A stretch of DNA of 64,000 nucleotides from Ischnura elegans (lineage: Eukaryota > Arthropoda > Insecta > Odonata > Coenagrionidae), in assembly GCF_921293095.1 (NCBI RefSeq), contig NC_060252.1, positions 78,884,866 to 78,948,865 of the forward strand. The letters run 5' to 3'. Numbering within the stretch: the first letter of the stretch is position 1; each line of letters starts with the position of its first letter. The notes under the pieces were generated by a model that was not told the origin of the DNA, made no database searches, and saw only the letters and a list, made by a program, of their open reading frames with translations. The translations under genes were made by a program, and so were the position numbers. This document shows positions 12,293 to 24,800 of this stretch, one piece after another.

Positions 12293-14250
12293 TTTCTCCA
12301 AAATGTAATTTAATAAAATATTTCACGCAGCTATTTACGTCGTAATATGTCTAATCATTTGGATTTCTGCTTCTCAATTTAAGATGTTTTATCCTATAGT
12401 ATGTAAGAAAATATTTTTGAAAAGTTCCTCTTCTCAACTGTATTTCCTCACTTCACTCTTTCTAATCGTATATCAACTTCCAAAATTAGTAAAAAAGTAT
12501 TACTTAAATATGTTCACTTTAGCTGCCAGAAATGTTTTTGTAACTGTATTTTTATATCTTGATTGTTTATTAAAAAGTCTATTCATCGTTTACACCGATA
12601 ATATCTCTTCCCAAGCTAATGTTGTCCAACTAAACCGTCCAAAATTCCTTCTCCTACACTCGCAATCAATTCAAACATCACAATATAGCAAAACCCCTGT
12701 ACTTCATTCTTTAAAAATCCCAATATTTTATCAAAAACTTCCTCAACTTAATATGGAAGACTTAATTTTGTGTTTTGAAAAGAATTGAAGAAGCTATTTT
12801 TGAAGCTGCCACAATTAAACGAGTTCAAGGGTTGAGGCTATTGCTTTTACTATTGCCGATTCTCCCAACGAAGTGAAACTTCAGAGGCACAAGATTTTAC
12901 TCCGTGACACTTGGAAGTTTCCATGCTCCTACTCAGCGAAGTCGAAAATAATTTCTTTCTCTCCCTCTCCATGGCTTCAAAGCTGGGTTTACACGTCGGA
13001 GTTGACTACTATAGCATTTAACTATTACGCGCGACTCGTAAGGGTAGGCAGAGAGTGAAAAGCATCGGGAAGAAGGTAAGAATCGATTGAGGTCTTCATT
13101 CAACATGTTAGTGAAGTTGAAGCAGTTAAACTAGGAACGCAGTAGGAGCCGATGGCTGTGTACATATCGCAAGCGGAAAATGCTGATTTATCTAGGAGGG
13201 CAAAAAATATAATGACAGATTACTATTTCAAGTTACTTCTTGTGAGGGATCATTGGTTAGCCAAAAATTCATTTAATTTTCTCATAATAAAGAAAGATGA
13301 AATTATATCTATTTCGCAACTGTCAATTCTTTTGTTTTTCTATATGAAGCGTATTGGCACTCTTGAGACTCTTATTTGTTGAAATTTGTCGCGAGTAATC
13401 CTTTTGGAGCTACTGCTATATCAGCCTGCTTCAACTTTTGAACCCAGCTAAGAGTACTAATCTGATACTCGCTAGTCAATCTCCCTGTGTTGACTGCGAC
13501 ACGGGAGAGCTGGAAAGGTGGGCCTTCGTATGAGGGGCTGAGGGGAGCGGTCCCCATTCCACTTTCTGCGACGTTGCCGTTGTTGGGAGGGCGGAGCGGG
13601 GCGAGGGGAGGTAAGAAATTCGAATTGGCCCGAATCACGTCCTTCGTCACCGTTTTGGGCCTGCAGTACTCCACGGTGTACCCATTTTAGGCCACGCGAA
13701 TTGACATAGAACTGTGGGTCTCAAGGTGATTGTGGAAGAAAGGTGCAGCCACAGAATACTCGTTTTAGAAATTTCATGTTTTAGCTTGGAGTCCAGTTAT
13801 AATTAGCCAAAGTCCAACTTGATTTTCTCGATCACCTGAGGACATATTACTATTTCTTTCCTCCCTGTATGTGAATACACGTCTCCTAAATACAATAAAG
13901 AAAACAGCAAGTCTCTATATCTTCTAGTTTTTCCGCAATTGAGTGGTATGTGAACTCCGGCAGAGGAAAAAACGATCGGCATCGGTCGCCCAGAGCGGCT
14001 CCCAGCCGTCACTACCATAACGCCGTAAGTGCTTTTTGGTTCGTGTGGGATTACGTGACTAGTGTTGCCGACTTTTCCTCGTGGTCATATGCCATTTGAC
14101 ATTTTTTTCGTAATGTTCTTGATAGTTTGGATAGCAGCTAGTCATTCTCGCACTATTTTTGGTCGATTGGATTCTTCTAATAATGAGAGATAGTTTTATT
14201 TCTCGCTCTTTCTCTCTCTTTTTCTCGTTGTCGTCACTTCACTTTTCAAA
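12293..14250. other. No gene recognised
   Basis: AT-rich from 12300 to 13050, with a more GC-rich patch at about 13440-13700. No long open frame with a family resemblance is seen on either strand. The 3' end of the Mutator element should lie in the left part of this stretch, but no inverted terminal repeat was picked out. Confidence 0.5.
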
Positions 14251-14379
14251 ATGCCTGGAGGTACTGACAACCCGTACGATAAAACTTATTTAACCACGGG
14301 CGAGGATCGTAAGGCTAGGAATAAGGCTAATTTGTCCGATGGAAGTGAAGTTTCTAATAATGAACGAGAATCCTCTTGA
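14251..14379 (+). other. Unrecognised 42-codon open frame
   Basis: An ATG in the context TTCAAAATG begins a 42-codon frame (MPGGTDNPYDKTYL...) rich in charged residues, and similar-looking sequence continues in the same frame after its stop. It is preceded by a CT-rich leader. The ISL2EU left end at 14483 falls within the continuation, so the transposon seems to have landed in an older unit that I cannot identify. Confidence 0.3.
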
Positions 14380-14764
14380 GAAGTGGTTCCACCTCGTCTA
14401 ACGCACGAGGAAAGTAGTGAGATTCACGTCTCTCACGAAATGTCTGCTTCTCAGACATTGCCAGTTTCTGAAGGGTTAGTAATGGGCCAGTTGCATGATT
14501 TTTTTTTACTTTGGTATATGAAAATATGATCAAATTGAGATGTGACAAAATAGTCCAGGTATTTTTTCAATGCGCCGTTATTAAGTAATCAGCGCTCAAA
14601 AATTCGATTTTTGAAAGTCATTTCAAACGGGCCACTTCTGCCGCCAACCGGATGTGACGAAACACCACTCGACGGAGGACAGCAATACGTTGGAGTTCTG
14701 GTGTAACGTTGGAAATGTTGGAAATTCATCCATTCTACATAGTTTTTTGGTGCCTACGAGAAGT

Positions 14765-17555
14765 ATGGCTCCATCTAGCAAGTCTTATAGATACTGTTTC
14801 GTCCCGCACTGCCAGAGTACGACTAATAGGAACCCAGAAAAATTATTTTTTAATGGTCCTACGGATCCCGAACTGCGTAAGAAGTGGTTCACGGCGGCAC
14901 GAAGAGATAAAATGCTCGGACCGAAAACCACTTTCTCTTGCTGCGAAGACCACTTCAATGTGAGTACCAGTGTTAAGATAAGTATGCTATATCGCAATTG
15001 TCTTTTGCGTCTTTTCTTATAAGACATTCGCCGGCAGAAATGGGAGGTGCATTTTTCTTGATAACATAGATGTTGCTTTCTGTTAATGTGCATTTCATTT
15101 ACGAAAAATTTCTTTTAAATAGGTCACTGATGACGTCGAAAATATACTTGAGTATAGAATGGGAATGGTCTCAAAACTCTATCTGAAAAAGGGAGTCATT
15201 CCGCACATTTTCAGTTGTCAGAAAGATAGAGAGAGTAGCCATATCAGGCCCCAGCGAGCTGCAACTGTGAAGAGGCAGCGAATAAGTTTAGTGGCCGATG
15301 CCATGGAAGAGTGTCAGGAAATGGAACGGGTCAATGAATGCCTGAATGAAAGCCTTGGATCGACGGAATATCCTCTTCCATTGCCAAATACTCCTGAGGA
15401 TACACCTGGAATAAGCTGTGGCGAGAACAGTAAAGAAGAGAACTGCTCAAAAAATATTTCCGTGCAGGTACTTAGATTAATAATTATTATTATTTACGAG
15501 CTGGCACTTTTGCATGTTCATTTACAAGAACCAGAATAAGCTGTCATATTTAAATACATAAATTACATAATCACTGTTTTTGTAATGATAAATTAGGATT
15601 TTGTAAGTAGCTAAATCAACATCCTTGGAGGGTTTAATGTTTATGTTTTTGGGGGAATGGTCAGGGTCACAGTCCAACAAAGTATCTGAGGAAATACAGC
15701 AGGAGACTTTAATAATAATATACTTACTCTATGCTTGAAGGGAGTCTAAAAAAGCTTAATCCAAGCGTGATCCAACGGTATGAAAACTAGTATTAAATTG
15801 AGTGAGGCCTTGAAAGGTAAAGCAATAATAGCCCTTGCTTTGGCTAAGAGTGGTGCTGCATTTAATAGTTGTTCATCAGTAGAAAAAAACTCTGAACAGT
15901 ATTGAAATAAGATTGTACCCATTATTAATAACAGAATTTGTAAATTGAGAGAGGTGATAATATTTTCAGTGGAATTCATAAATTGCAGTGGGATTCATAA
16001 ATTTCAAGAATCCTCCCTTCAATTTTTTTATTTTCTCAGGAACAATTTGCCATCAATAGTTAATGTATAAGGTGAATATGTAGAGAAATAATTGTAAATA
16101 TTGAATGATAGACAAACTCTGGTGTAGGAATGATGAGAAGATTTCCTTAGCTTCCGAAATCATATCACAGTGCATGATATGGTTTTGACTAGTTCCGCTA
16201 GAAATTGTTCCTTGGGTTTTTGACTTGCAGTAAAGTTTGCAGCATCATCCTATTAGTTCTCTTATCCACTGTTTGCTTTTAGGGAATTTTTATACATGAC
16301 TATTCATAACCACCATTGTATGTGAAAGATGGAAGATTTTAATTTGGGGATTTAGTGACGGATGTCATCAATTTGGGAATAAATAAATGGATGCATGTTA
16401 TATTCTTTAAATTAGACTATATCAAGTACTAATCCATCTTTGAATTTTCATTTACTTTAGGTTAACACAATGTTAAAAAATGTGAGAAGCAAGGGTGTTC
16501 AATGTTCTCCGAGAACAGTATCTAACAGTACGTCACCTCTGAAGTTGCCTAAGCAACCAAAGAAGGCAGTGGAAGACATGGAGCTCAGTGCTGAGGCATC
16601 ATCATCTTCTGAAGAAGAAATGCAAGCCCCTTCAGATGACTCGTATGAATTTGGGGAAGAAGATATCCTTGATTCATTTCCATTGGGTGGTGTGATGGAT
16701 GTATCATCAGCCATCATCAAAAGGATTAAAGTTTATCCTAGACTTTATATAGGTCTACCAGTGGATTCATACACAGTAATTGAAAAGTTGTGTGAATTCA
16801 CTAAATGTAAAGAGGGAGAAATCGTGTTGACTCTAAAGAAAATAAGACTAAATGAACAATTTGAAGTCCTCGGGCATGACTTTGGCATTAGCAAGAGTCA
16901 GGCCAGTCGCATATTTGCAAAGATTCTGCCCCTAATGTATAGTTACTTGAGAGGACTTATTATTTGGCCTTCCTCATTTGATATAAAAATGAATCTCCCC
17001 ATTCCATTTCGGGCTAGATATGCCAAGGTGGAATCAATAATTGATTGTTTTGAAGTAGAGATTGAAAAGCCATCGAATCCTTTGTCTCAGGCCCTTACAT
17101 GGTCCGAGTACAAAAAGTGTAATACACTAAAGTACTTAGTTTCATGTACTCCAGATGGCCTAGTTAATTTTGTATCAAAAGGTTATGGAGGTCGTGCCAG
17201 TGATGCAGCCATAGTTGAGGATTGTGGGTTCCTTGAAGTTCTCCCATCAGGGGTATCAGTCATGGCAGAAGCACAAGCACAGTTAAAGCACATAGATGGA
17301 TTACTGACAAAGAAAGGTTGCCAGCTGGTAAGACCCCCTATTGTTGCCTCAGGTGAGGTGCTAAACTCCATGCAGGTGAGGGAGACAAAGCAAATTGCTG
17401 CTTTGAGAATACATGTGGAGCGAGTTATTAGCAGATTAAGGGAATTCAGGTATCTTGTGCTCCATGCTTGCATATCTCACAATGCCATCAGCAAAAAAGA
17501 TATGGTTGTTGCTGTGACATGTGGCATCATAAACTGTCAAGGAAGAATTGTGTAA
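14765..17555 (+). CDS. ISL2EU transposase: THAP zinc finger plus DDE_Tnp_4-like core
   Basis: Model join(14765..14959, 15123..15467, 16461..17555) has GT-AG introns, matching phases, 544 aa and no stop. Residues 5-63 form a THAP-type C2CH zinc finger (YCFVPHC ... SCCEDHF), the DNA-binding domain. The second exon resembles the THAP tail (LKKGVIPHIF). An acidic serine-rich linker covers residues 205-250. The third exon carries a helix-turn-helix (FGISKSQASRIFAKIL) and the DDE core with IIDCFEVE (D375), GGRASDAAI and RIHVERVI (E500). The second aspartate, normally in an MAD-G-F setting, reads MAEAQAQ here (E450), so catalysis may be impaired. The start at 14765 leads straight into the finger; the frame is open from 14654, so an earlier ATG is possible. 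Confidence 0.8.
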
Positions 17556-18847
17556 TGTCATTGAAATGTGCTCTGATCATCATAATACTTCTGTCTTTGG
17601 CTACCTTCACTGATAGCGCATTATCCTTACAGATACCTTTGATATGTCTTTTTTCAATTTATTCTTATTGTATATTTTTGTATCTTGTAGCATTGTTACA
17701 AAGTTCAGTTGTTATACCTTATGATGTCTTGCCTAAAACATACAAAATGCTTCCCACTGCAGCTGCATATTTGACTATTTCCTTCCTTCAACTAAACAAA
17801 TCAATGGCGTGAAGTAAGCAGCAGCACCATGACTGCTATTATTCTATGAAATATTTTATGAATAATTCAGATTCATATCCATATTATACACATTATGATG
17901 CATTTTTAAGGTGTCACCGTAAGCTTTGAATTCTTTAGTGACAATGAAGATATATATGGCCTTAACCCCTATGGTATTATCTACATCGTGTGACCATTCT
18001 GGATTGTCGTTAAGATGAAAGTCTCAGAATTTTATGTTAGTTGAGGGTTTCTCGAATTGCTGTCTTTTCCTTGTAATAGGCTTGATGAAGGAGAACAATT
18101 TTTGATAATAATTTTTGTATTAACTACTTCAACTGTATTTGGAGTCAGTTAGTTGCACACCACATGAACATCCCTATGACATATATGATGTACCCTCTTA
18201 TTCCAATGATATTCACCAATACCAAAGGCATGAATTATCTCCTGAAAACAGTATGGGTTGGCAGGTTGAGGTATACTTTGCTTGATAATTAAATGAGTAG
18301 TAAATTGTTACGGATTGTACCAAGATTAAGACCTTGAGGGTCAGCACTTTTAATTTTCAGTGGTGGGGGAAAAAGAGTTACCAACAAATGGAGAATATTT
18401 TACAATTCTTACTTAATAGAGAGAAGACATATAATACAGTCTAGAGACTTTCATTTGAAACCATACTCTTGAGCTTAAGAAATAAAATTTCATAGTAAGT
18501 GTAATCGAAAGCTTTAGATAGGTCAAAGGAAAATCAAAATTATCTTTTGAAACCCGTTTGAAAATGCCTCTGACTAGGCCCAACAATTATTGCAGTCACA
18601 TTGGCAACCTATTTTAGGAGTAGAAGAAAAATTATAGATTTAAAGTACTCATAAAATATCTTTCTAATGTAAATGAACTGATTTAGTTGGCAGACAGTGG
18701 GGCAATGTATTGAATGTAATTCTTGATGGCAGTAATATGATATCAAATATCAAAGTTCAATATAGATAGGGAGACATAATAGAAAATGCATATATGTTCT
18801 CTTCCACTTCATTGCTTTAGGCAGTAAGATTAGGATTTCCGTTTGTC
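17556..18847. other. Space between convergent ISL2EU genes
   Basis: AT-rich sequence between the stop of the transposase and the stop of the minus-strand YqaJ gene. It presumably holds both 3' untranslated regions. No further open frame of note is present. Confidence 0.6.
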
Positions 18848-19881
18848 CTACTCCATAATCACTACTTCACTGTCATAGCTCTCTTCCAAGCATTGGTATA
18901 GACAAATAATACAAGGAAACATAAGAAATTTGTTAATATTACTCTTTATAAAACCAACAGTAACACAAGTATCAAGTATGTAAGTAATCAAAATAAAGAA
19001 TTGTACATTACAGGAAATATATTTTCCTTCCAAAACTTCATTGCATTATTAATCAATGCCATGCATTTATGCTGATCAAAGTCAACAGACACTATTTTGA
19101 CCTCCTGGCTATCCTCGAAGTCAGGTCTAGCAACACAAAAATACCCCTTCCTCCTACCAGTCATCAGCATTTGTAGCTGCATTTGGGCAAAATGCTGTTT
19201 TGCAGGGAAGAATGAACCATTGCATTGAACAATATATTTTGCATAGCTACTCAAGCTAATAGGGCACTTGAACTCAAATACATTGTTTTCATCAATGCCA
19301 TCAGGTGATGCGCCCAAAACAGGATAATCTCCCCTTAAAAAGAGCCCACAGTCAGAGATTTTCACGCCTAATTTGCTCTCCACAACATTTTTTATAGCAA
19401 CTTCTAAGTTCCTGCCTCGAGACATGGCCAAATTATCATCTATTCTATATGCCCCTAAAATGGTTTCAACCAGCACACCATCCTTGGTGTGGCAGTGGGC
19501 AGCTTCATGTAACTTAGAAGCAGTTATTCTCCCATATCTTAATGAGTGCCACATTTCTGAACTACCTTGCTGTTCAGTGTCCTTCTCTGCTGCAATAATA
19601 TCTCTGTCTGTGACATTGTGACTGCAGTAGTCCACAAAATCATCTGCCCTTCGTGAGTTCACACTATAATGAAACCCTATCAACAACGAGTGCAGGGAGA
19701 GGCTCTCACCATGACTCTCATGAGACCTCACTATTTGTGAGCTTGGGTGGCTCAATTTGAGAGAGTCTACAATAGATTTCACAAATAACTCTCTGTCTTC
19801 CTCTGAAACATTCAAAGCTACCGGCGCTCTCCCCATCTCATCTGCAGTTATAAACTTTTTTCCAGTTCCAATGGAGGAGAG
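18848..19881 (-). pseudogene. YqaJ nuclease partner of ISL2EU, 5'-truncated inverted copy
   Basis: On the minus strand the frame from 19881 to 19012 encodes the YqaJ nuclease domain: SLRYGRITASKL, LGASPDGID, FEFKCP and HFAQMQLQML, with the D and ExK active-site pattern visible. A GTAATG donor at 19011 and an exon ending at the stop 18848-18850 (closing EVVIME) give the likely natural C-terminus, which the plus-strand copy lacks. The 5' exons and the SWIM finger are missing on this side. From 19881 down to 19046 it is identical to 21001-21836 read on the other strand. A longer frame starting at 19941 only reads through the terminal-repeat junction and is not a real N-terminus. Confidence 0.7.
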
Positions 19882-19887
19882 GCCCAT

Positions 19888-21836
19888 TGGGCCAGTTGCA
19901 TAAAATTTGTTATGTATCAGATTTACATCGTTTCCCTTCATTTTTTTCCTTAGAATACGAAAATGTTGATATTAAAGTCGAAAAATTAATATTAAAGCTA
20001 AATATTAGCCTTAAAATATGTAAAAAAAGAATTAAGGCGTCTGATTGGCTGATGGCCCTGATGACGTAGAACCACTTGAAAATATCGTGAAAAACCCCCG
20101 TAACACTCGATCTCCGCTATCTTTATAATATATCTGCTCGCTGTGGTCAGTTGCGTTGTTTAGTAGTCGATTACTAATAAACACATATTATCCGAGGTGT
20201 TTATTCTCCTACCAAGAAATGATTCCAGGATTTTCCAAAGGACAATCAGACAATCTACCAGCTATTGACGCTGTAATGGTAGCGGAGTTCATGAGCCAGA
20301 ACTCGAATTTTGTGGGAGCAGAAATACGTGGCATGAAAACGGCAAGGTTGGTTTTTTTCTCATAATCATACGAAGCTAATACGTGATGTGGTGAAATAAC
20401 CATCATTTACACGTATATTTAAACTGTACATTGGCTTACACTATCTGCGTGTTGCACTTATTTAGAAGCAGGATTCATGTTGCATTTTTAATCTTTTACT
20501 TGCTTAATTTTATTTGTGTCAATTGAAAATGTGAAATTAACTTATTTTATAGAGCCGGAAGAGAATCTTACGGCGATAATGCCCTGGGCTATGTCCAAGT
20601 AAGAAGAGAAGGAGCTATGTGCACAGTCAAGGCAAAGGTAACACGTGAGCACAAAATCAGGGGCAGCGGTTACAAAGTTAAAGCTGTAATTAATGAGGAC
20701 GAGGATAAGGTTTTAGCCGTAGAATGTGAAGACTGTGCAGCATCTACTGGTGAGCATTCATGTGATATAGTAACAATCGTTATTCAAATATACAGCTCAA
20801 ATTACTTTTTAACACAACGAAATATTATGAACGTTTAATCATGATGCCCCGTTGAAATTGGGTATCACAGACGAAATACATCATAGCATTTTATATTTTT
20901 AGGAGGATGTAAACATGCTGTGGCCTTGTTATTTTGGTTACATCGAAGGAGTGAGGAACCTGCGAAAACATCCACAGAATGTTATTGGAAGAAGTCTAGG
21001 CTCTCCTCCATTGGAACTGGAAAAAAGTTTATAACTGCAGATGAGATGGGGAGAGCGCCGGTAGCTTTGAATGTTTCAGAGGAAGACAGAGAGTTATTTG
21101 TGAAATCTATTGTAGACTCTCTCAAATTGAGCCACCCAAGCTCACAAATAGTGAGGTCTCATGAGAGTCATGGTGAGAGCCTCTCCCTGCACTCGTTGTT
21201 GATAGGGTTTCATTATAGTGTGAACTCACGAAGGGCAGATGATTTTGTGGACTACTGCAGTCACAATGTCACAGACAGAGATATTATTGCAGCAGAGAAG
21301 GACACTGAACAGCAAGGTAGTTCAGAAATGTGGCACTCATTAAGATATGGGAGAATAACTGCTTCTAAGTTACATGAAGCTGCCCACTGCCACACCAAGG
21401 ATGGTGTGCTGGTTGAAACCATTTTAGGGGCATATAGAATAGATGATAATTTGGCCATGTCTCGAGGCAGGAACTTAGAAGTTGCTATAAAAAATGTTGT
21501 GGAGAGCAAATTAGGCGTGAAAATCTCTGACTGTGGGCTCTTTTTAAGGGGAGATTATCCTGTTTTGGGCGCATCACCTGATGGCATTGATGAAAACAAT
21601 GTATTTGAGTTCAAGTGCCCTATTAGCTTGAGTAGCTATGCAAAATATATTGTTCAATGCAATGGTTCATTCTTCCCTGCAAAACAGCATTTTGCCCAAA
21701 TGCAGCTACAAATGCTGATGACTGGTAGGAGGAAGGGGTATTTTTGTGTTGCTAGACCTGACTTCGAGGATAGCCAGGAGGTCAAAATAGTGTCTGTTGA
21801 CTTTGATCAGCATAAATGCATGGCATTGATTAATAA
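19888..21836 (+). mobile_element. ISL2EU transposon, inverted second half-copy
   Basis: It starts with the same TGGGCCAGTTGCAT end as at 14483 and carries the YqaJ gene in the orientation expected when ISL2EU is read from its other end. The transposase half is absent: at 21836 the sequence changes to a Gypsy gag-like segment. Its left edge joins the other copy through GGCCCATTGGGCC (19881-19893), a near-palindrome formed around the terminal repeat. Confidence 0.55.
20219..21836 (+). pseudogene. SWIM-finger plus YqaJ nuclease of ISL2EU, 3'-truncated
   Basis: Exons 20219-20346, 20553-20749 and 20902 onward join with GT-AG introns and matching phases. The second exon ends and the third begins in a SWIM zinc finger (VECEDCAASTG then GCKHAVALL, the CxC...CxH pattern). 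A YqaJ-type PD-(D/E)xK nuclease follows (ASPDGI, EFKCP, QMQLQML). The protein is thought to act with the THAP-DDE transposase, perhaps trimming DNA ends, but its role is not established. Homology stops at 21836, in the codons for ALIN. The frame then runs to 21900 through unrelated sequence, so the C-terminus is foreign. The minus-strand copy shows what the normal end looks like. Confidence 0.75.
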
Positions 21837-24800
21837 AATATTGGCAATCGAGTCGAACACTTGTCACGGACACTCATCAAACTCACGGCAGGCTGAGTAA
21901 ATCGTCGTCTTTTGCGACACTCGTTCATTTTGTGGCCAGGTTTATGACAGTAAGAACAATTAATAGGAAAAGAAACTTCCCTTGACGCACTGGAAGATGC
22001 AACAGAAGACGTGTTCCTAGAGATACGATGGAAAGTGTTGGAATATTCAGCACAGTCCATTAAGTGTTTAGAAGCCTGCGTTATAACAGAGTCCAATTCT
22101 TCAAAAGTGTTGGGCTGATTTGAGAACATAATTGCAGATTTTGTTAAAGGATTTAACCCTTGAATAATGAGTCGCACAATAGAAGACTCGGAATACTGCA
22201 AACCCAGCACCTGAGTGGCATTACGCACAGAACACACGAAATCGTGGGGAGTTTCACGAGGGAACTGAAATCTCTTTACTTTCGTAGTGATCAAGCGATC
22301 AAACTCTGTCACTAACAATTCTAGCCCAAACTTTTTCTGTGATTTGAGACCATGCGAAATTCAAGTTTAACATAGACAACCAAAAATGACGAGAGCTGGC
22401 AGGAAGTTTAGATACTACAAGGTACAATAACGTTGACAGAGGAACCAAAGACAAAGAAACAATTTCATTAACTTTTAACATGAAATTAAACCAATTCTCA
22501 CTGTTTGACACTTCAAATGGCGGAAAATCACTGAGTAATTGCTTGACCGTTTCCCGTGTTACTGGGTGTGGATTTCATTTGTAATTCAAAGATGATCATT
22601 CGTCCGACGAACGTCAGTTTTGAAAATGCCCCGAATTCTCTTTTTTCTTTTACGGACAATTGCGAAGCGTTAAAATCGGCGCCAGTTAGTAACTTGTCCG
22701 AATCACATGTTCTGTCCTCCACCGAAATTACGTTGTGTGATAAGTTGTAGGGTTTATTGTCAAAGTTTCCTGATGTGATTTCTCAAGAATTGGGGGTCAC
22801 ATCTGTTATGACGTACGAAATTGAACTGCTAGATTCAACTCCGATTCGATCCCATCCTTATTCGTTGTCACCTCCAAAGGCAAATTTAATGAAGAAACAC
22901 ATCCAATCTTTACTTGATAAGAAAGTGATTGAGGTTTCCAATTCAAACTGGTGTTCCCCAGCTTTTCCAGTGCCTAAAAAGGATGGATCCGAAAGACTAG
23001 TGGTCGATTACCGTAAGTTAAACAAAGTGGTTAAATCAGATGGTTATCCAACACCTTCCGTTGAACATGCATTCCAATATCTTGCTGATGCAAAATATTT
23101 CACTGTTCTTGATCTCAATTCTGCCTTTCATAAAATACCATTATCTGAGAATTCTAAGAAATTAACTGCTTTTGTGACGCCGTTCGGAGTGTATCAGTAT
23201 AATAGATTGCCATTTGGTTTTGTTAATTCTCCTCAAATATTCACTCGTCTCATTAATGAAGTATTGGGCGATTTGAAATATTCCTGTGTCTATCCATATA
23301 TTGATGAATTGTGTATCTATTCCAAGTCTGCTGAAGACCATGTATCTCATGTTAATGCTGTCCTCAACAAACTACGCAGTGCCGGTTTGACGGTGTGCGA
23401 GGACAAGGTTAAGCTTGGTGTGGAATCACTCACTTTTCTGGGCCATCTCATCACAAATGGAACCTTGCAAGTTGATCCTGAGAAGGAGAGACCAATTGAA
23501 CAATTCCCAGTTCCCAGAAATGTGAAGGAAGTGGCCAGATTCATTGGACTTTGTGGGTTTTACTGCAAGTTTATTCCAAGGTATTCTGATATTTCTATGC
23601 CACTGAATCGCTTGAAACGTAAAAATGTTCCTTTTCAATGGACAGCCGTTGAAAATGAGGCTTTATGCCAGTTGAGAAGCTCTCACCAATCCACCAGTAT
23701 TATCTTTCCCTCGATTTGACGAGGAATTTCATTTATTTGTCGATGCCAGTAATTTGGCGGTTGGTGCCGTTCTGAATCACAAAGTAAATGGTGATTTTGT
23801 CCCTGTGGCTTTCGCTAGTAAGGCACTCTTGGAACATGAACGTAAATTTACTTCTTATGAATTGGAGTGTCACGCAATTCATTTTGGAATTCAAAAATTC
23901 AGTGTTTACTTACAAGTAAAACCATTTCACTTGTACACTGATAATGGTGCCTTGACATGGCTTTTCTCTCATCCTAAGCAGTTGGGCAAATTAGGCAGGA
24001 TGGTGCTTAAATTATCCTCTTATAAATTCACTGTGCATCATGTTCGAGGATCATCTAATTCTGTCGCAGATTGTCTTTCTCGCATTGAGCCATCCTCATC
24101 TACAAATAGTCAATCAGATGTGGAATCAAACACTCATAAGGAGTCAGCTGTTCCTTATTCTTGTGTGTTACATAAATTGCCTTTGTCATTTGTTGACATT
24201 CGAAAACACCAAGAAACTGATCTCGTTCTAAAGGATATTTTCAATCAGATCAATAATAATTCCTTGAACGACAAAAACTATTTTCTGAAGGGACAGCTAT
24301 TATGTTATGGGAATTCTAAAATTAAGCGAGGAAGAGCTGTTTTGCCTACGGTCTTGAGGCCTATGATTTTTCAATATTTTCACTGCTCTAGTCTGTCTGC
24401 TCACTTGGGCATGGCTAAAACTTATGATAAGATTAGCAGACACTTTTGGTGGAAGGACATGAAAAGAGAGGTTTATGACATGGTCAGAAAATGCCATCTG
24501 TGTCAAACTTGTAAACCCAGAAATGCTCCACCTCCTGGCATGCTATCCTCACACAATCCTTCTGAAGTTTGGGAAAGACTTTATATTGACTTTGTGGGAC
24601 CTTTACCATTGACGAAAGGTGGACACCAATATGTACTTTCTCTTATTGATGGTTTTTCTAAATTCTGTTTTCTTGAGCCAGTTCGTAAGGCTACGGGTGG
24701 TTCGGTTGTTTCAATACTCACTCAAAGAGTGTTCCCAAAATTCGGTTTCCCTAAATATTTGGTTTCTGATAATGCACAAGTTTTTAAATCTCATGCCGTA

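Larger units (their letters stand above)
14483..19881 (+). mobile_element. ISL2EU (Harbinger-related) transposon, left copy
   Basis: The proposed left end starts TGGGCCAGTTGCAT at 14483-14496. The identical 14-mer recurs at 19888-19901. Between them lie a THAP plus DDE transposase on the plus strand and a YqaJ partner on the minus strand, running toward each other. To my knowledge this two-gene content is characteristic of ISL2EU. The right part of the unit stops inside the YqaJ gene at 19881, where an inverted second copy begins, so no proper right end is present for this copy. Confidence 0.6.
19046..21836. repeat. Perfect 836-bp inverted repeat, spacer 1119 bp
   Basis: Arms 19046-19881 and 21001-21836 are reverse complements of equal length. 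I compared five long blocks base by base and found no difference. The encoded peptides, and even the antisense 82-codon frames, are identical. The spacer holds the terminal repeat, leader and first two exons of the plus-strand YqaJ gene. Either a very recent duplication or gene conversion, or an assembly artefact, would explain the identity. Confidence 0.9.

Noticed and set aside
18988-19941. Minus-strand 317-codon frame as a full gene
   Set aside because: Its first 20 codons are read from the terminal repeat and junction. The real N-terminal exons are those seen on the plus strand at 20219-20749.
21837-21900. C-terminal extension of the plus-strand YqaJ frame
   Set aside because: These residues come from antisense Gypsy gag-like sequence and do not match the natural end seen in the other copy.
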